In this document: positions 14,809 through 28,000 of the stretch, piece by piece
Layout: every line of letters begins with the position of its first letter
Numbering within the stretch: the first letter of the stretch is position 1
NCBI RefSeq assembly: GCF_010015445.1
Contig: NC_053126.1
Span: 17,066,169 to 17,130,168, forward strand
Direction of reading: 5' to 3'
DNA: 64,000 bases
Source of the DNA: Perca fluviatilis
Taxonomy: Eukaryota > Chordata > Actinopteri > Perciformes > Percidae
Position numbers and translations under genes: made by a program
Notes under the pieces: generated by a model
What the model was told of the DNA's origin: nothing
Databases searched by the model: none
What the model saw: the letters and a program-made list of their open reading frames with translations, nothing else

Positions 14809-16105
14809 CACTCCTGCCAATCCATCCAGAGTGCATGTTAGGGAGATCAGCTTTGCTCCAGCGAAATGTGTGGGCTGAAAATAGGCCTAATCGAATAGTG
14901 TTTCATATTACATTGCACAGGAGAGCCATGCAGCTAAAGCTCTTACCGATGTCCTCTTCACTTTTCTAGACTGAGGTCTCCACTTCTCCTGAACAGCACA
15001 CAGTAGACTCTTAAAGGACACCAGTCAAGGTCACATTATCAACACAGTGAACTAGCAGAAGCCAACGACAGTGAAATGAGCAAATATTAAATGTTCTGTG
15101 TTAAAGGGAACTTCTACTTATAGATTATTTAAACATTAACAATGTTTATCTCCTGTCCTTAAACAGTAGTCAATTTTTTTATTATTATTTTATTAATAGA
15201 ATTATAACATATTTCTATGTTTTTTGCTGATGAGATTTAGTTCTGAAATAATGTAGCCTTTAACGTTTGGACTATTATTGTTCATATGAAAGTTATGAGT
15301 TTATTATCACTTAATAAACATCTCTGTCCCTTAAGCAACACAGTGCCTGTTTTTTTGTGACAATTGTTTTCTATTCGTATCAAAATGTTTCGAGTATGAC
15401 TTTGCCTCTTACGCTTGTGCTTTGAAAGCCGCTAAAAATAATCAAAGAAGCCACAAGCTCTGTAAACATAGTAATGGGTGTTTTGTGGGTTGGCTCACCT
15501 GGGAGCGGACTGGACAGACATTCAAAAATTATTGCTAAAGTTAAGTCACAATTCTCTGGGATGTGTGCCAAGGCTGGCAGCCCAATTCTGGATATCTCTG
15601 CTGTGGCAGGTCCACAGTTTTTTTTCCCCTCCGAGCAGCTAATGTTCCCAGCACCAAAAGCATTACGGCCCCCCCACAGACCCACATATCTGGGTCTCTC
15701 ACACATAATGCATCGCCTTCAGCAAGAGTGTTTTAGAAAGGCAAGGTGAATACTCAATGACATCTGAAAATAACCACCTACAGCGGTGATTCTTGAAATG
15801 GAAGAAAAAGTCTCCACAGTAAAGCTACGATTGTACATCGTTTTGTTCTGCTGAACTTTCAAATAAGTGTCAGCAGGGTATCCTGGGTTAGTGGTTTAAG
15901 CTGTATACCATGTAGTTACATTGATGTCACAGGTTTGAATCCAGACAGTGATTCCCATCATATCTCTCCCTGTAAAAAAAACGATCTAAAAAAAAAAAAG
16001 AATTCTTCACTAAAAGTAGCAGTGCAATCCTTGAATTTAAATATCTTTTCTTTTTTTTTTATTGACATGCAAGTTCCTTCCTTGGAGTGAACATTTCAAG
16101 TGTTG
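14809..16105. other. intergenic, nothing recognised
   Basis: Open frames on both strands at 15380-15749 overlap and have no known domain. I do not call a gene. Confidence 0.4.
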
Positions 16106-16748
16106 AAAGGAATAGTTTAAAATTTTGGCTACACTTTTTATTCACTTTCTGGCAGAGAGTTAGATTAGAAGATAAACCAATCGCACATATATCCGTTACA
16201 TATGAAGCTACAGCCAGCTTAGCATAGGAAACTATAGGAAAGCTAACAAAATCCACCTAGCAGCACCTCTAAAGCTCACTAATTAACATGTTAGATCTTG
16301 TTTGTTTAATTCGTACAAAAAACAAAGTGTGATAACAACAATTCGCCGTTTTACAGGTTGTTATGTATGTGCTTGACTATTGCCTGGTTGCGACAAACTT
16401 CCTTGAGTCTCTGCTGGTTGCCTGGCAGCTGCTCGGAGCCAAGAAATTATCCGGCACATAACCAACTGTACAGTAAAACAGCGACTTGTCAATTGTTACA
16501 CTTCGGTTTTTAAACAAACATTAGTAGTGAGCTTTTTAGGTGCTAGAAGGCCAATTTTGTTAAGACAGTGAGACTCCACAGCCAGGTTAGCTGTTTTCCT
16601 GTTTTCAGTATTTATGCTAAGCTAAACTGACCAGATGCAGGCTGTCCTAGTCTCATATTTAATGGACAGATATTCAGAAGTGTGGCATCAATCTTCTCAT
16701 CTAACTCCCTGTCTGAAAGTGAAAACGCACAATTCCCAAAATGTCAAA
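16106..16748. mobile_element. long-TIR MITE, complete copy (about 640 bp)
   Basis: The left end (aaaggaatagtttaaaattt ... cactttctggcagagagtta) and right end (ctaactccctgtctgaaag ... cccaaaatgtcaaa) are imperfect inverted repeats. The interior holds blocks that I recall as very common in percomorph genomes, such as cagcacctctaaagctcact, aattaacatgttagatcttg and attcgccgttttacagg. Non-coding. Confidence 0.75.
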
Positions 16749-19687
16749 TGTTTGCTTTTAGTCAAACTACGCTGTAATCAAATAACATGCAATCACGGTA
16801 TTATATTTAACATACGTACAGTACATACGACATATTCAACACAAATGTGAAAGCTATGAAACTAGCAAGTTAAGGGTGATTTGCAAGTTGACATGCATCA
16901 CAAAGTATGATGATGGAATTCAGGAGAGCGTAAGAAAAACAGCAAGGAGTAAAACTCCCCTGCTAGACGTAGACAGACTGAAGCAGCCAGACAAGCATTT
17001 ACTCCCAGTGGTCAGGAGGCTCATTATCTCCTGTGAAGCTCACATAGTTAGAGCAGAAGTGAACTCTCATCCCGCTATAATGAGCCTGGCATTCCACTGG
17101 AGACTTTGGCATGATACTGGCCACCGTGTTGCTCTGCAGCTGACTGAGGGAAATGAAAGGAGCCTCTGATGGGGTCCTGTATGGGCTGTTAGGTACTGCC
17201 AGGCGTCACTGCTTCCACTGCTCTCTGTGGATCAGGATGACCTGACTTTCAACAGACACGCACATTTCTTCAAGGGTTTTTCTATGACAAATGCTGGGTA
17301 GCTGATGAATCTTGCATTTTGCGAGAAGATTAGGAGACTAATAGAATTATCTCTGTTATATTCCACTAGGCATTTGCACTTCATCAGCTGCCCTGTGTGT
17401 GTAGTAGCAGCCCTTTAAAATGATCTTTAGACCAGAACGTCAGATTCCCCACAACCATAGCATCAGCCTTATTTGGATTTTTGTGTATTATATTATTATT
17501 TTTATTATATTATTATTTCTCTTTTATTTTTGCTGAAGTAAAGTATCCTAATTTTTTGTGTTTTATTGTTTTGTGGACTCTTTTTGTCTTTTAGACTTTA
17601 GGTGCAACAGTTTACTACATGTTTGATCCTGATGCATCATATATCATACATTGCATGTATTGTTTGTCTGAGATGTTGTACTTTTTGCACCTAAATATAA
17701 CAGTAGATTCAAGTAGTGCTAACCTTTTGTGGTTCCAGCTTCTGTTTTCTCAGATTTTAATTATGCACAATTTATTTAATTTATTTCTGCATCAATGCTA
17801 CTAAAAGACATTCACAATAAGTACGCTGTATAGTGTATATTTAAATAAATTAGATTCAAATGTCTGTAAAGTCTAATTTGTTAAGGGTTAAAAGGAGAAA
17901 TTCAACATGATGATTGATATGTGATCAATGAGTATTTTCTGCCCAGCTCTCGGTCAATATGCTCCACTGTTATTTTTAGTGTGATTCAGACTTGTCCTGT
18001 TGGCATCAGAGATGTCTTTTCTAAGTAGAGACTTGACCACAATAGCAGAAATACACTGACCTACAGACAAAACATTACATAAATGAAGAGAGGAGAGGAG
18101 AAGAGACATGTTTCTAAAATAGCCATTTTTAGAAAAATAACTCCTCATGTTCTTTTTAACAACAACTTTAAACTCAGAAAGAGTTTGAAGTTTTTCCGGT
18201 GACTATTTCCAGCTATAGAGGAGTCAGATATTATGAAGTCTTTCTCTATTGTCGTTGTCAGAATAATAAGCAGTTCAACTGTTTCTGTTTTGAATTTTTT
18301 TTTTTTCTTGTTAGACAGAGCAGCCTGTCTACATGTATGGGGCTGAGAGTGACCAATGTGTTTGGGTTTGTCAGACAATTAAATCTTAAAAGAGCTGCAG
18401 AAAAAAATATAACAATTACAGCATCTGAAACATCATGAGAGGTTGAACACTAATCTGCTCATGACAACATGCATTAAAATCTTCAAAACTAAGTTCTGTG
18501 CTACTCCTGCAATATGAGTACATTTTCAAAAGTTCCTCCTAAGAATGTGCATCATCTAAACACAAAAGTTCACTTCATCTTAAACCCTTGAGCTGGGCAC
18601 TGAACTAATCAGCTTCTTCCTGCTTTGAGAAGACTTCTCTAAAAGATTTCACACGCTCAATTTCAAAGGTTCGACCACAGAAAGCTATCAGTGATAAATC
18701 TGAAAAATGCTTTGGACCATTGTGAGCTGCCAGTCCATCTATTGATTGGTTTGGTCTACACAAAAACCAAATTATGCATTTCATCAGCCAGCTTGAACTA
18801 CATTTTCAGAAGAAACATTGGAAACAAAAAAAAGAAATGAGCATTTTTGCTTTTTCTTTGACAGCAGTGACTTCAGTGAAGACGACCCAAGCTCAGAATT
18901 ATGCTGCTCTGCCAAATTCACATTTAACAGCTTGAGCAACATTTACATTTATTAAAAAGACATCTCAGGGCAATGACAATCTTCAAAAAGCCAGTTTCCA
19001 ATAGAGTAGTGACCTTGAAGCTCATACTACTGTCTCACTTCAGCATCTTTTTCATATGTAGGAAATCTCAAAGTAATATCCTGCAGCTGTAGTGTCGGGT
19101 CATGAAATACTTTACACAGGACAGTGTGCTATCAGGTCTGTCTCACTCATGGTCATCCTGGCTATATTATGTTACCATGACAACACTCTGCACTCCTCAG
19201 CCTGGAAAATGAACAAGAAGATTTAACAGAAAAAATGTCAGACGCTGAGAAGCAGCGATTGAACACTAACGAACAGTCACCACTGACTGGCCTACTTTGA
19301 CTACAAATTACTTAAAGGCTCAGCTTGATGTGTTTGAGATGTTGAATATCTCACCAGTTTTAGTCTCAGTGTTCTCAGCTATCTATAGTAATGGAAAAGT
19401 GTGTCGCTCCATCTTCCAGGCCAATTCTTCACTGTCATCCTACATTAATAAAACCAGTCGCATGGTGTGAAACTGGTCTGGTTTTTGGAGGTACTCCCAA
19501 CCCCTGGTCTCATACAGTGACAAACTGTCAGCTGCACTATGGTGCAGCCCTCAAAGTTTATACAGAATACTGTAGTTGGGTGTCATTTTTTTCACTATGT
19601 TTTCCATATTAACCCTAGTATCTGCTGTAACTAGGACAAAAGTAAAATTAACACAAGCACACTGGCAATTAACCAAGGCTTACTCCA
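16749..19687. other. intergenic, nothing recognised
   Basis: No coding gene or transposon could be supported. Short frames at 16876-17169 and 19391-19612 have no recognisable content. Confidence 0.4.
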
Positions 19688-20151
19688 CAGTGCTCAGCAT
19701 AAGTGAATACACCCATGCTAGTTGACTAAAAAGAGGAATAAAAAAATCTTTTGGAAATATGCGGGATCGTGGCCAATTAAAATAGCCCCACATCATCACA
19801 TACCCTTCACCATAACTAGAGATTGGCATGGGCTATTTTAATTCCAAAGGCCAAGGGAACTCTATCAGGATGCAGAGTATCTTGGATCCATGAAATAACT
19901 GGCCTTAAAAATAAAAATCTGCCTGCCTCTATGGGAATTTAACATAGGGGTGTACTTACTTATGCCCCTGTATTTTAAGGAAGAACATTTATTTATTTAT
20001 GATACATTCATTCACAAAGAAAATTGGTGTCCTTAAAGGTTGGATTTTCCTCATTTTTTTAATTAAGGCATGATCAATTTCCAAAAGATGATTTTTTATT
20101 CCTCTTTTAAGTCAACTTTAGCATGGGTGTATTCTCTTATGCTGAGCGCTG
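19688..20151. mobile_element. internally deleted Tc1/mariner element
   Basis: Inverted ends: CAGTGCTCAGCATAAGTGAA at the left and TTATGCTGAGCGCTG at the right, extending through tacacccatgctag/tagcatgggtgta. The right end abuts the TA at 20152-20153, as expected of Tc1/mariner. The left TA appears mutated to CA. At 464 bp it is far below the usual 1.6 kb and has no transposase frame. Confidence 0.75.
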
Positions 20152-20537
20152 TATCTTTACATAGCAAATATTTGTTGACTGCTAATGTTAATGATCTGAA
20201 TGTTGAGTACAGCCCCTTTAACTATGTGGTTGCATCATGGGGATAAATACTGATAATATTCCCCACAATGAACCGAAGAAGCCTTTCAGATTAACTGCTA
20301 AATATCTAAAATATTTGTCCAGTGATTTTTCTTTAGATGTTATAGCTCCTCGATGATTGAGGTAAACCTTCAGATGTTTTGCTCTTACTATTATCATGCT
20401 GCTGAAAGCAGGTGCACTGGAGATACATAAGTCATTGCATGCTTTAGCAGTAAGTAAACTCTGGAGCGAGCATCTGCCTAACCAAAATACCATTTATTTT
20501 GATCAATTCAATAAAGAGCTCCACACTGTTAAGATTT
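20152..20537. other. intergenic, nothing recognised
   Basis: The minus-strand open frame at 20218-20493 (91 codons) shows no recognisable domain, splice signals or conservation pattern that I can judge. Confidence 0.4.
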
Positions 20538-20800
20538 GAAGGAATAGTTTGACATTTTGGGGGGATTCGCTTATTCACTTCTTTCCGAGAGTTAGCTGAG
20601 AAGATTGATACATTATTATATTAGGTTAGCCTAGTATACAAAGTGGAAAAAGTTAGCCTGCCTCTGCCCCAACAAAATACAGCTCACTAATTAACATGTT
20701 ATATCTTGTTTGTTTAATCCATACAACAAATTGTGGATTTGTGGTTTTACAGGAGGCTTGGCCGGGCACAGTCTGGAGTCTCTGGTGGTTGCAGCCTCAT
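20538..20800. mobile_element. truncated second copy of the long-TIR MITE at 16106-16748
   Basis: Starts gaaggaatagtttgacattt and shares ctcactaattaacatgtta, tcttgtttgtttaat and tggagtctctggtggttgc with the other copy. It stops before the second inverted end. Confidence 0.7.
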
Positions 20801-23800
20801 TTTGATGACAACATTTTAGTAATGTGATAAAGTTGATGTAATCCACCCTACTGTCTTAAATCAGTCCTGTGCAAGAAGACTGTAGCTTTTTCTCTGGCTT
20901 GACAACAAAGTATTATTCCTCTCTATTCATAATAGTATTTATCTTGTTGTCTCATAGCAGTACATGCAGTATCAAGAGAAAAAAGAAACCACAAAGTTGA
21001 GCATGTCAATTCAGAAGGTTATGTTCATTTGTTTGTGTCTCACCTTGAAGCGGAGAGCTTCAAGCCACGGCGTCATGAATCACTCCTCCAGCTGTGAGCA
21101 GAGGCCGTAACACTGTAACAAAAGAATTGAAAAGAAAAGAACGCTAATATTTGTACAGTATATGTCTATATTTGTAAATATTAATACACTGTATTTTTGT
21201 TGGATTTTGATGTTTTCTTTAATTAAAGGATTAATGTGGTTATCTATGGATTTATAACATGTACTTATTTTATTACTACTTTGATCTTTGTTGGAAACAT
21301 CATGGTGCTGTACTCAGCAATCAAATAACTACTAGTTATCTCTTGTACAGCAGGATTGGGTATTAATATTGAAGGAAGCAAATGTGGATTTTGTCCAGTG
21401 AAAATCTTATTCTGGAAAGCACACTTTTGAAATCTGATTCCCCTTAATGTTAAAATGACATGTAGAAGCAGTTGCTTCAAAAGAACAGATAACTATAGAG
21501 CCCTAATGAGCAGGATTGGACTAGACTGGATGGAACAGATGTAACAGGAGCAGTTCAAGTATAGATCAAAACCGTTGTCACAGAAAAGCTTAAGTATAAA
21601 TATGCAGCTTTTTTCCACTTTTAAGAAGCAGCATCAAAACCACTTTAGCATACTGTCACACTGCTGATAACACTGGATGTAAATGCGATTTACTGCTCAT
21701 TTATTTTTTTAATTTTTGTTTTGACTGGACTAAAGAATATAATAGAGAAAAAATGCATCATCTTTAGCAATCTTAAAAGGTGTATACTGTATATCTTGCC
21801 TCTTAGAAAATTGTGTATGTAATTAAATATATTAAATGCACCATGATAATTGGGATTTCTTATTTAAATATTTTTGGTCAAGAAGACCATAACATATTTA
21901 TGTTTTTACATTTTCTTCAATGTAGAAGAAAAGTTATCCTAAGACACTGATGTCACAGTATCCATAGAGGTGGTTTATGGATTTCTTTTCCAACACAGTG
22001 GAACAGTCTCAGGCCTGAGCCGATCCAGGTGACAGTTGCATTGCTCAAATGTAACAGAGGGATTACTCATAAACTCCCCTCTGTGTGAGCAGTTAATCAG
22101 GCTCTCTCCCTGTCTGAGCAGAATTACAACACTCTCGCCTGCCCACCTGCTCCCACCCAAAGCATGGCATAGAATGACTTGCACCACTAAAAGTTTGGCA
22201 AAGGTGTACCTGCAAGAGTCATGCCGTTGTCATGCGGCAACCCTGTCGCGCAAGAGGCTGAACTTTATGCCTGTACATTTGATTACTGTAGTTTTAGAAG
22301 AGTCCTGCAGAAATATGTCACCTGTTCCTGTTTCAAAAACATGACCCCAGCAGCTACAGCCCTTTTATTTCAGTGCTGGTAATTTTTATTGGTGCGCCAT
22401 GCCAAGTAAATCTTTTCAAGTGGAGTTGAAAATAAGATGAAAGATTATTGGGACCATTTTTCAAGTCTGTTTTTTGTTGTTTTTGTGTAAGGGTGTATAA
22501 CAAAAACAACATCCACATGATGAAGCTGCAAAGAACAAAGGTTTTGTTAACTTCACTGTATGACTCATCATAATATTAAAATAGTGACTCATCAACATTG
22601 TTTCAGAGGGTGTCAATGACACTAAGCAGCTCCACAGTGAGCATACCAACTGGTGGAGGGTATAAACAGCAACAAAGCATTAATGTGTTTGTTTCACTTG
22701 GCAGTTATTCACCATTTCCTGATCGAACACTGAAATGAAATTACATCGTCTGGTGTTTCTCTGGTCCTAATAAAGCTGAAGTGTTTTCACTTTAAAGGAA
22801 CTCTGAAGTTTCTTTGTTGGGTGCTGTGCAAACTATTTATAAATATCTTTTAAGAAGCACAAAGACAAGACAAGCAAAAACTCCCCTGACGATTGTAAAT
22901 AAAAGTAGCCTCCCATGGCTAAGACAATTCAACATCAAAGAAAAAAAAGAGTGAGATTTCTCAAGTGGCAGATGGAGAGCCTTCCTCAACTAATCATAAT
23001 TTTAGATAAAAAGGTTTCTCTAAAAATAAATAGCCAACTAGCTTTTTTTTGCAGATCCGTGCTTGTCAAGGCCCCTTCATCATCTGTTACTGTTTGTAAA
23101 TGACCAATAATTAATGGCTGAGGGTGCATGGTTGACACATGAAATAAAAACAACACTGGAATAAAATGCTCTGCATATGATTACTGTACATTTTAGACGA
23201 CAATTGTAAGGTTAATCGAACTCTAATCCAGATCATAATGGTTACATAGAAACATCCTAACAGCAGTTATAATATTCGGGCTGTATTTTACTTCCTAAAA
23301 CAACAAGATTCAAAGCCTGTGAGCAGTTGTACCAGTTGGTGTAGTATGTGTCATCTATTCAGACCAGGGCGAGAGTACATTTATGTTAAATTTGACCAAC
23401 ACAGGTTTTTGAACGCCATGCAGTGGCTATCATGAGTTGCCATACTGTGTGTCCACACACATCATAATATAATCCTGTATTTTATGCTTATGTTCTGGAT
23501 ATTTGATTTGACCCTTCTAAAGAATTGCAAAGATTCATCCTCTACAGACCTATTCTTGTTGTGGGTTTGCTTAGATATCACTTGTGTTACAACTGTGTGG
23601 GAGAGGTGATATTTAACAGAAGGGTTACAGCTTGAATTAAAACTTTTAATTCTAGGAAGTGACAACTTGTAAAATGAGATAAATTTGTCATTGATCAAAA
23701 AGTGTTGAAAGGGCAGGGGGACACAAAAATCATCAGAAAGGTTGGTCATCTTGAAAGCATGAATATAATGTGGCAAAGAGTTTTTAAGATGTTTTTCTAT

Positions 23801-24166
23801 GTACCTATAAGGACATTTGAATGGACAGAAATCATTTTCTCAAGCAAAATATATTCTAAGATATATATATACAAACAATGCTTATTCATTACTCATGTGT
23901 GCCATTAGTGAAATTCACAGCCATAATTATTTCAAAAACACAATCATTAACTCTTTAAATTACATTGTGTATTTCTTTACTCCCATGTACATGTTAACAT
24001 GTTTAAAGATATAACAATTGAAATAAATAATGTAAGTTATTGCTAGTGCCTTTATTAAAGCCCCTTCAATCAATTTAGAAGTGACTCTCGATGAAGGATT
24101 GCAACTAATTTTAAGACTCAACACAATAATGGCTGCATGTAAGTGTTGTAATTAGAGCTACTAGAG
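20801..24166. other. upstream intergenic region of shisa9; nothing recognised
   Basis: No gene or transposon identified. Distal regulatory elements of shisa9 could lie here but cannot be seen from one sequence. Confidence 0.4.
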
Positions 24167-24191
24167 CTCTCTCTCTCTCTCTCCCCCCATG

Positions 24192-24226
<35 letters not shown>

Positions 24227-24239
24227 TGTGTGTGTGTGA
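24167..24239. repeat. CT/GT dinucleotide repeat upstream of shisa9
   Basis: A (CT)n tract broken by CCCCCCATGATT and followed by (TG)n, about 320 bp upstream of the shisa9 ATG. Such CT/GA tracts near promoters can bind GAGA-type factors and vary in length, but no function can be shown here. Confidence 0.85.
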
Positions 24240-24409
24240 CGGGCTCTGTGGAGTGAAGCAGCCTCAGAGGCGTCTGACACCCTCCAGTACAGACAGGTGC
24301 ACCGCTGTAGTGATGCTACACCTCTCCAACTATTTACTAAAGTAGACTGCCCTTTGGAAAGAGCCTGAACTATAACATACCTTTTCACAAAACCGTTCGT
24401 TTTCCAAGG

Positions 24410-24560
24410 AGTGAACAGTACAGGGGCACACTGTGCTTTTACGCATGGAAGTTGGAATCAGCCTAAATAAATTTACGCATGGCTGTGTCTCGTCTCTTCG
24501 GAAGATGCGTCCGGGCTTAGCTTCTCAGGGCGTCAAGAGCGGGGAAAAAAGTGAGCAACG
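24410..24560 (+). promoter_or_regulatory. shisa9 promoter-proximal region and 5' UTR (inferred)
   Basis: Lies just upstream of the start codon. An AT-rich motif (ctaaataaattt) at 24463-24474 could act as a weak TATA-like element. The 11-mer TTTACGCATGG occurs twice, at 24438-24448 and 24472-24482, 34 bp apart and in the same orientation. CpG density rises from about 24480 into exon 1. The transcription start cannot be placed from sequence alone. Confidence 0.4.
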
Positions 24561-25066
24561 ATGCGGGGCACTGAGCTGCTCCTCGGTTACCTTCTGGTGA
24601 AAGTTATGGTGTGCAACGCGGAGGGCGAGCCGGGTCAGACCGTCGACGACTTCATGCTGGTGACCGGGTTTAACGACTCAAAGGAAGGGGATAGCGGAGT
24701 CACGGAGAGCCCGCACATTGAGGACAAGTGCCGCGGCTACTACGACGTGATGGGCCAGTGGGATCCGCCGTTCGTGTGCAGGACGGGCAGCTACCTGTAC
24801 TGCTGCGGCACCTGTGGCTTCAGGTTCTGCTGCGCGTTTAAAAGCTCCCGGCTGGACCAGACCACCTGTAAAAACTACGACACCCCGCCGTGGGTGATGA
24901 CAGGAAGACCACCAAAAGTGGACGTGTCGCTGGACACCGCGAAGGATAAAACCAACATCATTGTGTATGTCATATGCGGGGTCGTGGCCATAATGGCACT
25001 GATAGGAATTTTCACCAAGCTGGGTTTGGAAAAGATGCACCGTCCGCACCGCGAAAATATGTCAAG
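24561..25066 (+). CDS. shisa9: shisa9 exon 1 coding part
   Basis: Codes for residues 1-168 and two bases of codon 169: signal peptide, Shisa cysteine-rich ectodomain, membrane span and the first cytoplasmic residues. The ATG at 24561 is chosen because an in-frame TGA lies at 24552-24554 with no ATG between, position -3 is A, and a signal peptide follows at once. The exon ends at AG|gtaggt, a strong donor, in phase 2. Base composition is clearly more CpG-rich than the AT-rich surroundings, as expected for a CpG-island first exon. The opposite-strand open frame here is only a shadow of this exon. Confidence 0.95.
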
Positions 25067-28000
25067 GTAGGTCATCATTTGACCAATGATCGTGTGTGCA
25101 AAACAATTTGATCAAAAACAAGTCACAAAGTAACACGTTGTTTAGTATATACAACTAACACCATGAAAAAGAAGTTTAACTGCACGTAGAGTGATGGATT
25201 CAGTTGTAACACATTTCAGTTTAACATCAATTTCCTCCAGTTGGAGACAAGTTTGATGACACTTAGCATCGTTGCACATCCTGTCTGCCTAACAGTAAGT
25301 CACAAGCACATTTTAGTCAGTGTAACAGACAAAAGTGTGCTGTTTATGTTTATTGCATTGTCCTTGGCCTGTGACTTTAACTTAAAATTGTCAGACTATT
25401 GCCAGTGATGTTGTGACATGTGTTACAGGTGCGCCTTTTTTTTTTTGTCCAAATATAATTCAGAAAGTGAAGATGGTTAACACCAAAAATGGTTACATTC
25501 TAGTTTGGGCTGGGCAATTAATATGTCTATTTATCTTCAGCATGTTACAATTGAAACCAAGCATAAGGGCCACTGTTGCACTGTTTTGGTAAAGATATAT
25601 TTTTTTTTCTGCAAATTAAATTCTGTAATGTATCACTAACATATACAATATATATAGTTTGTTAAAAAGGCGCCATGTGCTGACTTTTGGTTTAAAATAT
25701 ATGCAAAAATGTTAAAGAATTGCACAAAATTGCATATGGCAGACGTGTTTGTGAGCATCTAACACTTGCAGATAGTTAGTACACAAAGTTCCTTAAACAC
25801 ATCACACATATGCACGCAGAGAGGCTTATTACTCTCTCCTCAAGTGACTGATTTTAGGCTTAACAATGTCTGCCTGAGGAGGCACTGCCTTGTCATTGAT
25901 TTTCTGTGAAAGAACCAGCTAGTTCTCCTCCTTCAAAACAGATGCATGTTGTGTTCACAGACTGTTGTGTTGTGTTGTGTTGTTGACACTGTACCATAAT
26001 CAGTTAACTTGTACACTGTAATTTAGATAAGGTGGATTCCGAAGCAGCATAGAGTTTTTAATATAGACAATGTTACTTGAATCTGAGCTGACACCTGTGA
26101 CAAAAGTTAATTACACAGTAACTGGATGGTGCTGAACTTAAGCCAAAAATGATTTTGAAGTTAACAGGCCTTAGGACATACTGACAATAGCTATCATAAT
26201 CAACTTAAGTCCTGAAATGTATTACTGTATGCAGCCTAAAAAAAAAAAAAAACTTAACTATCTTAACTATATCTTAACTATTTATCTCAGTGAGTCAGCA
26301 CTTAGAGTTTGAGAAAGTAATTTCAGATAAACATGACTTGCTGCAGCTGTTCTCTGTGGATTGAAAGAAAAACCAGTTCAAAGTCTTATTTTTGCAGTGC
26401 ACTAGAAGTGTACTCAGGGTTTGGATCGGTACACTCTGACAACACTGTTGGGTGAGTGTAGCTAAAGGTGCGACATAGCACACTTTTGGTCACCCACAAC
26501 CAATTGGGTTCAATTCAATTTTATTTATAGTATCAAATCATAACAAGAGGACACTTTACAGATAGAGTAGGTCTAGACCACACTCTATAATTTACAAAGA
26601 CCCAACAATTCCAGTAATTCCCTGTTGGGTGTGGTGCTGCGAAGTACAATGTGTGATGGAAGCCCAGTATTCATGTTAAATGATGTTTTGACCCATCATT
26701 AGGCCCTGCAGTGGGTATCAGGCTGTGCCGTCATAAATCTACTGAGCCCTCTGACAAGCGACACCCTAACCTGACGTACAGTAAGCTGCCTTTAAATCCT
26801 ACAATCCCGCAAGCAAATGAAGCATGACCCAGCCTTATATCATCATTGTATCTGCTCAGGTTTAACTACAGTGGCTGGCCCAACTCACTTGGTAGTCAAC
26901 CTCATCTGAATACCACGCTTCGCTCAGTTGTCCAACCACCATTGCTGTGACAGTCCTACCAATAGCCACTAGTTAGCAACCCCTCTGGTATGAGAAACGT
27001 TTTATTAATTATGTCCCCTGACCTCTCTTACCAAAGAAAAGAACACGGTTTCAATATGAATTTTTGTGCGAGTGCAGGCAAGTCGACAGGGTCAAACTTT
27101 TAAGGGGCATTTATGAGAAGTGACACTCTGAAAGCCTTCAAAAACAGTTGTATAATGTTGTCTGTGGCTTTGGAGGAAGATGTGTCCAGTTTGAGAAAAT
27201 AACTGCGATGATGTCATGGTGATGTCATGGTGATGTCATGCGGGCTATGTCGAATTGGGGTAGAGACGTTTTTAACAGAAACTCTGCGTTAATAACTTCA
27301 GATGCGGAGAATGACAGATATGGTGATTTATGAGGCAGAAAGGGTCTAAAGAAAGACTATTTAGTAGCAAGAAATTTAGGATCCAGTTTTTTGAGTTTGA
27401 CCCATACTATAAGGTCAAGGATATCTCAGACTTTTCTGCTTAAATGTTAAACTATTTAAATCATGGATTGCCTTATAAAGCATGTGACTTTGACATGAGA
27501 CAAAAATTCATGAAGCTGGGTTAATCCTAGAGTTCACAACAGGTCATTTTAAATGATTCACAACAATGAAATGGCTACTATGAGGACTAACATGATACAC
27601 AGGAGTCTTAGCTTTCCAGTCAAACCCAATTTATGCAACTCCAGGGATCCACATCCAAATGTGTGCATCCAAATATGCACACATATTCATATACCCTACA
27701 CCATAATCGCAAACGGTCCCGTGGTCCTTTAAGGGTTAACACTGGTCTGACACTCCAGGCCAATTGACTGGATAGGCCATCGGGAGTACTGGAGGATTTC
27801 CCGGTCCGGTCTGGGCCTGCCGCAGTTTGTGTTCCTGTCTCCTGATTTTTGTTTACTATGAAGATAATCTTTCTCCAACCTTAACCAAATACATAACCTG
27901 TGTAGACTTTGAGGTGGCAGATAAAATATGCTCCTATCATTTGTTTTTCAAACTGTCACATGGGTTATTTCATGGGACACAGACAAACACTTTAATTTGT

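Noticed and set aside
15380..15749. Overlapping frames of about 100 codons on both strands as a gene
   Set aside because: No known motif, no splice partners, and both strands are equally open; probably chance.
22036..22344. 102-codon Ser/Leu-rich frame upstream of shisa9
   Set aside because: No recognisable domain or splice context; ordinary chance frame for this composition.
24678..25078. Minus-strand open frames of 123 and 67 codons across shisa9 exon 1
   Set aside because: Shadows of the CpG-rich exon on the opposite strand.
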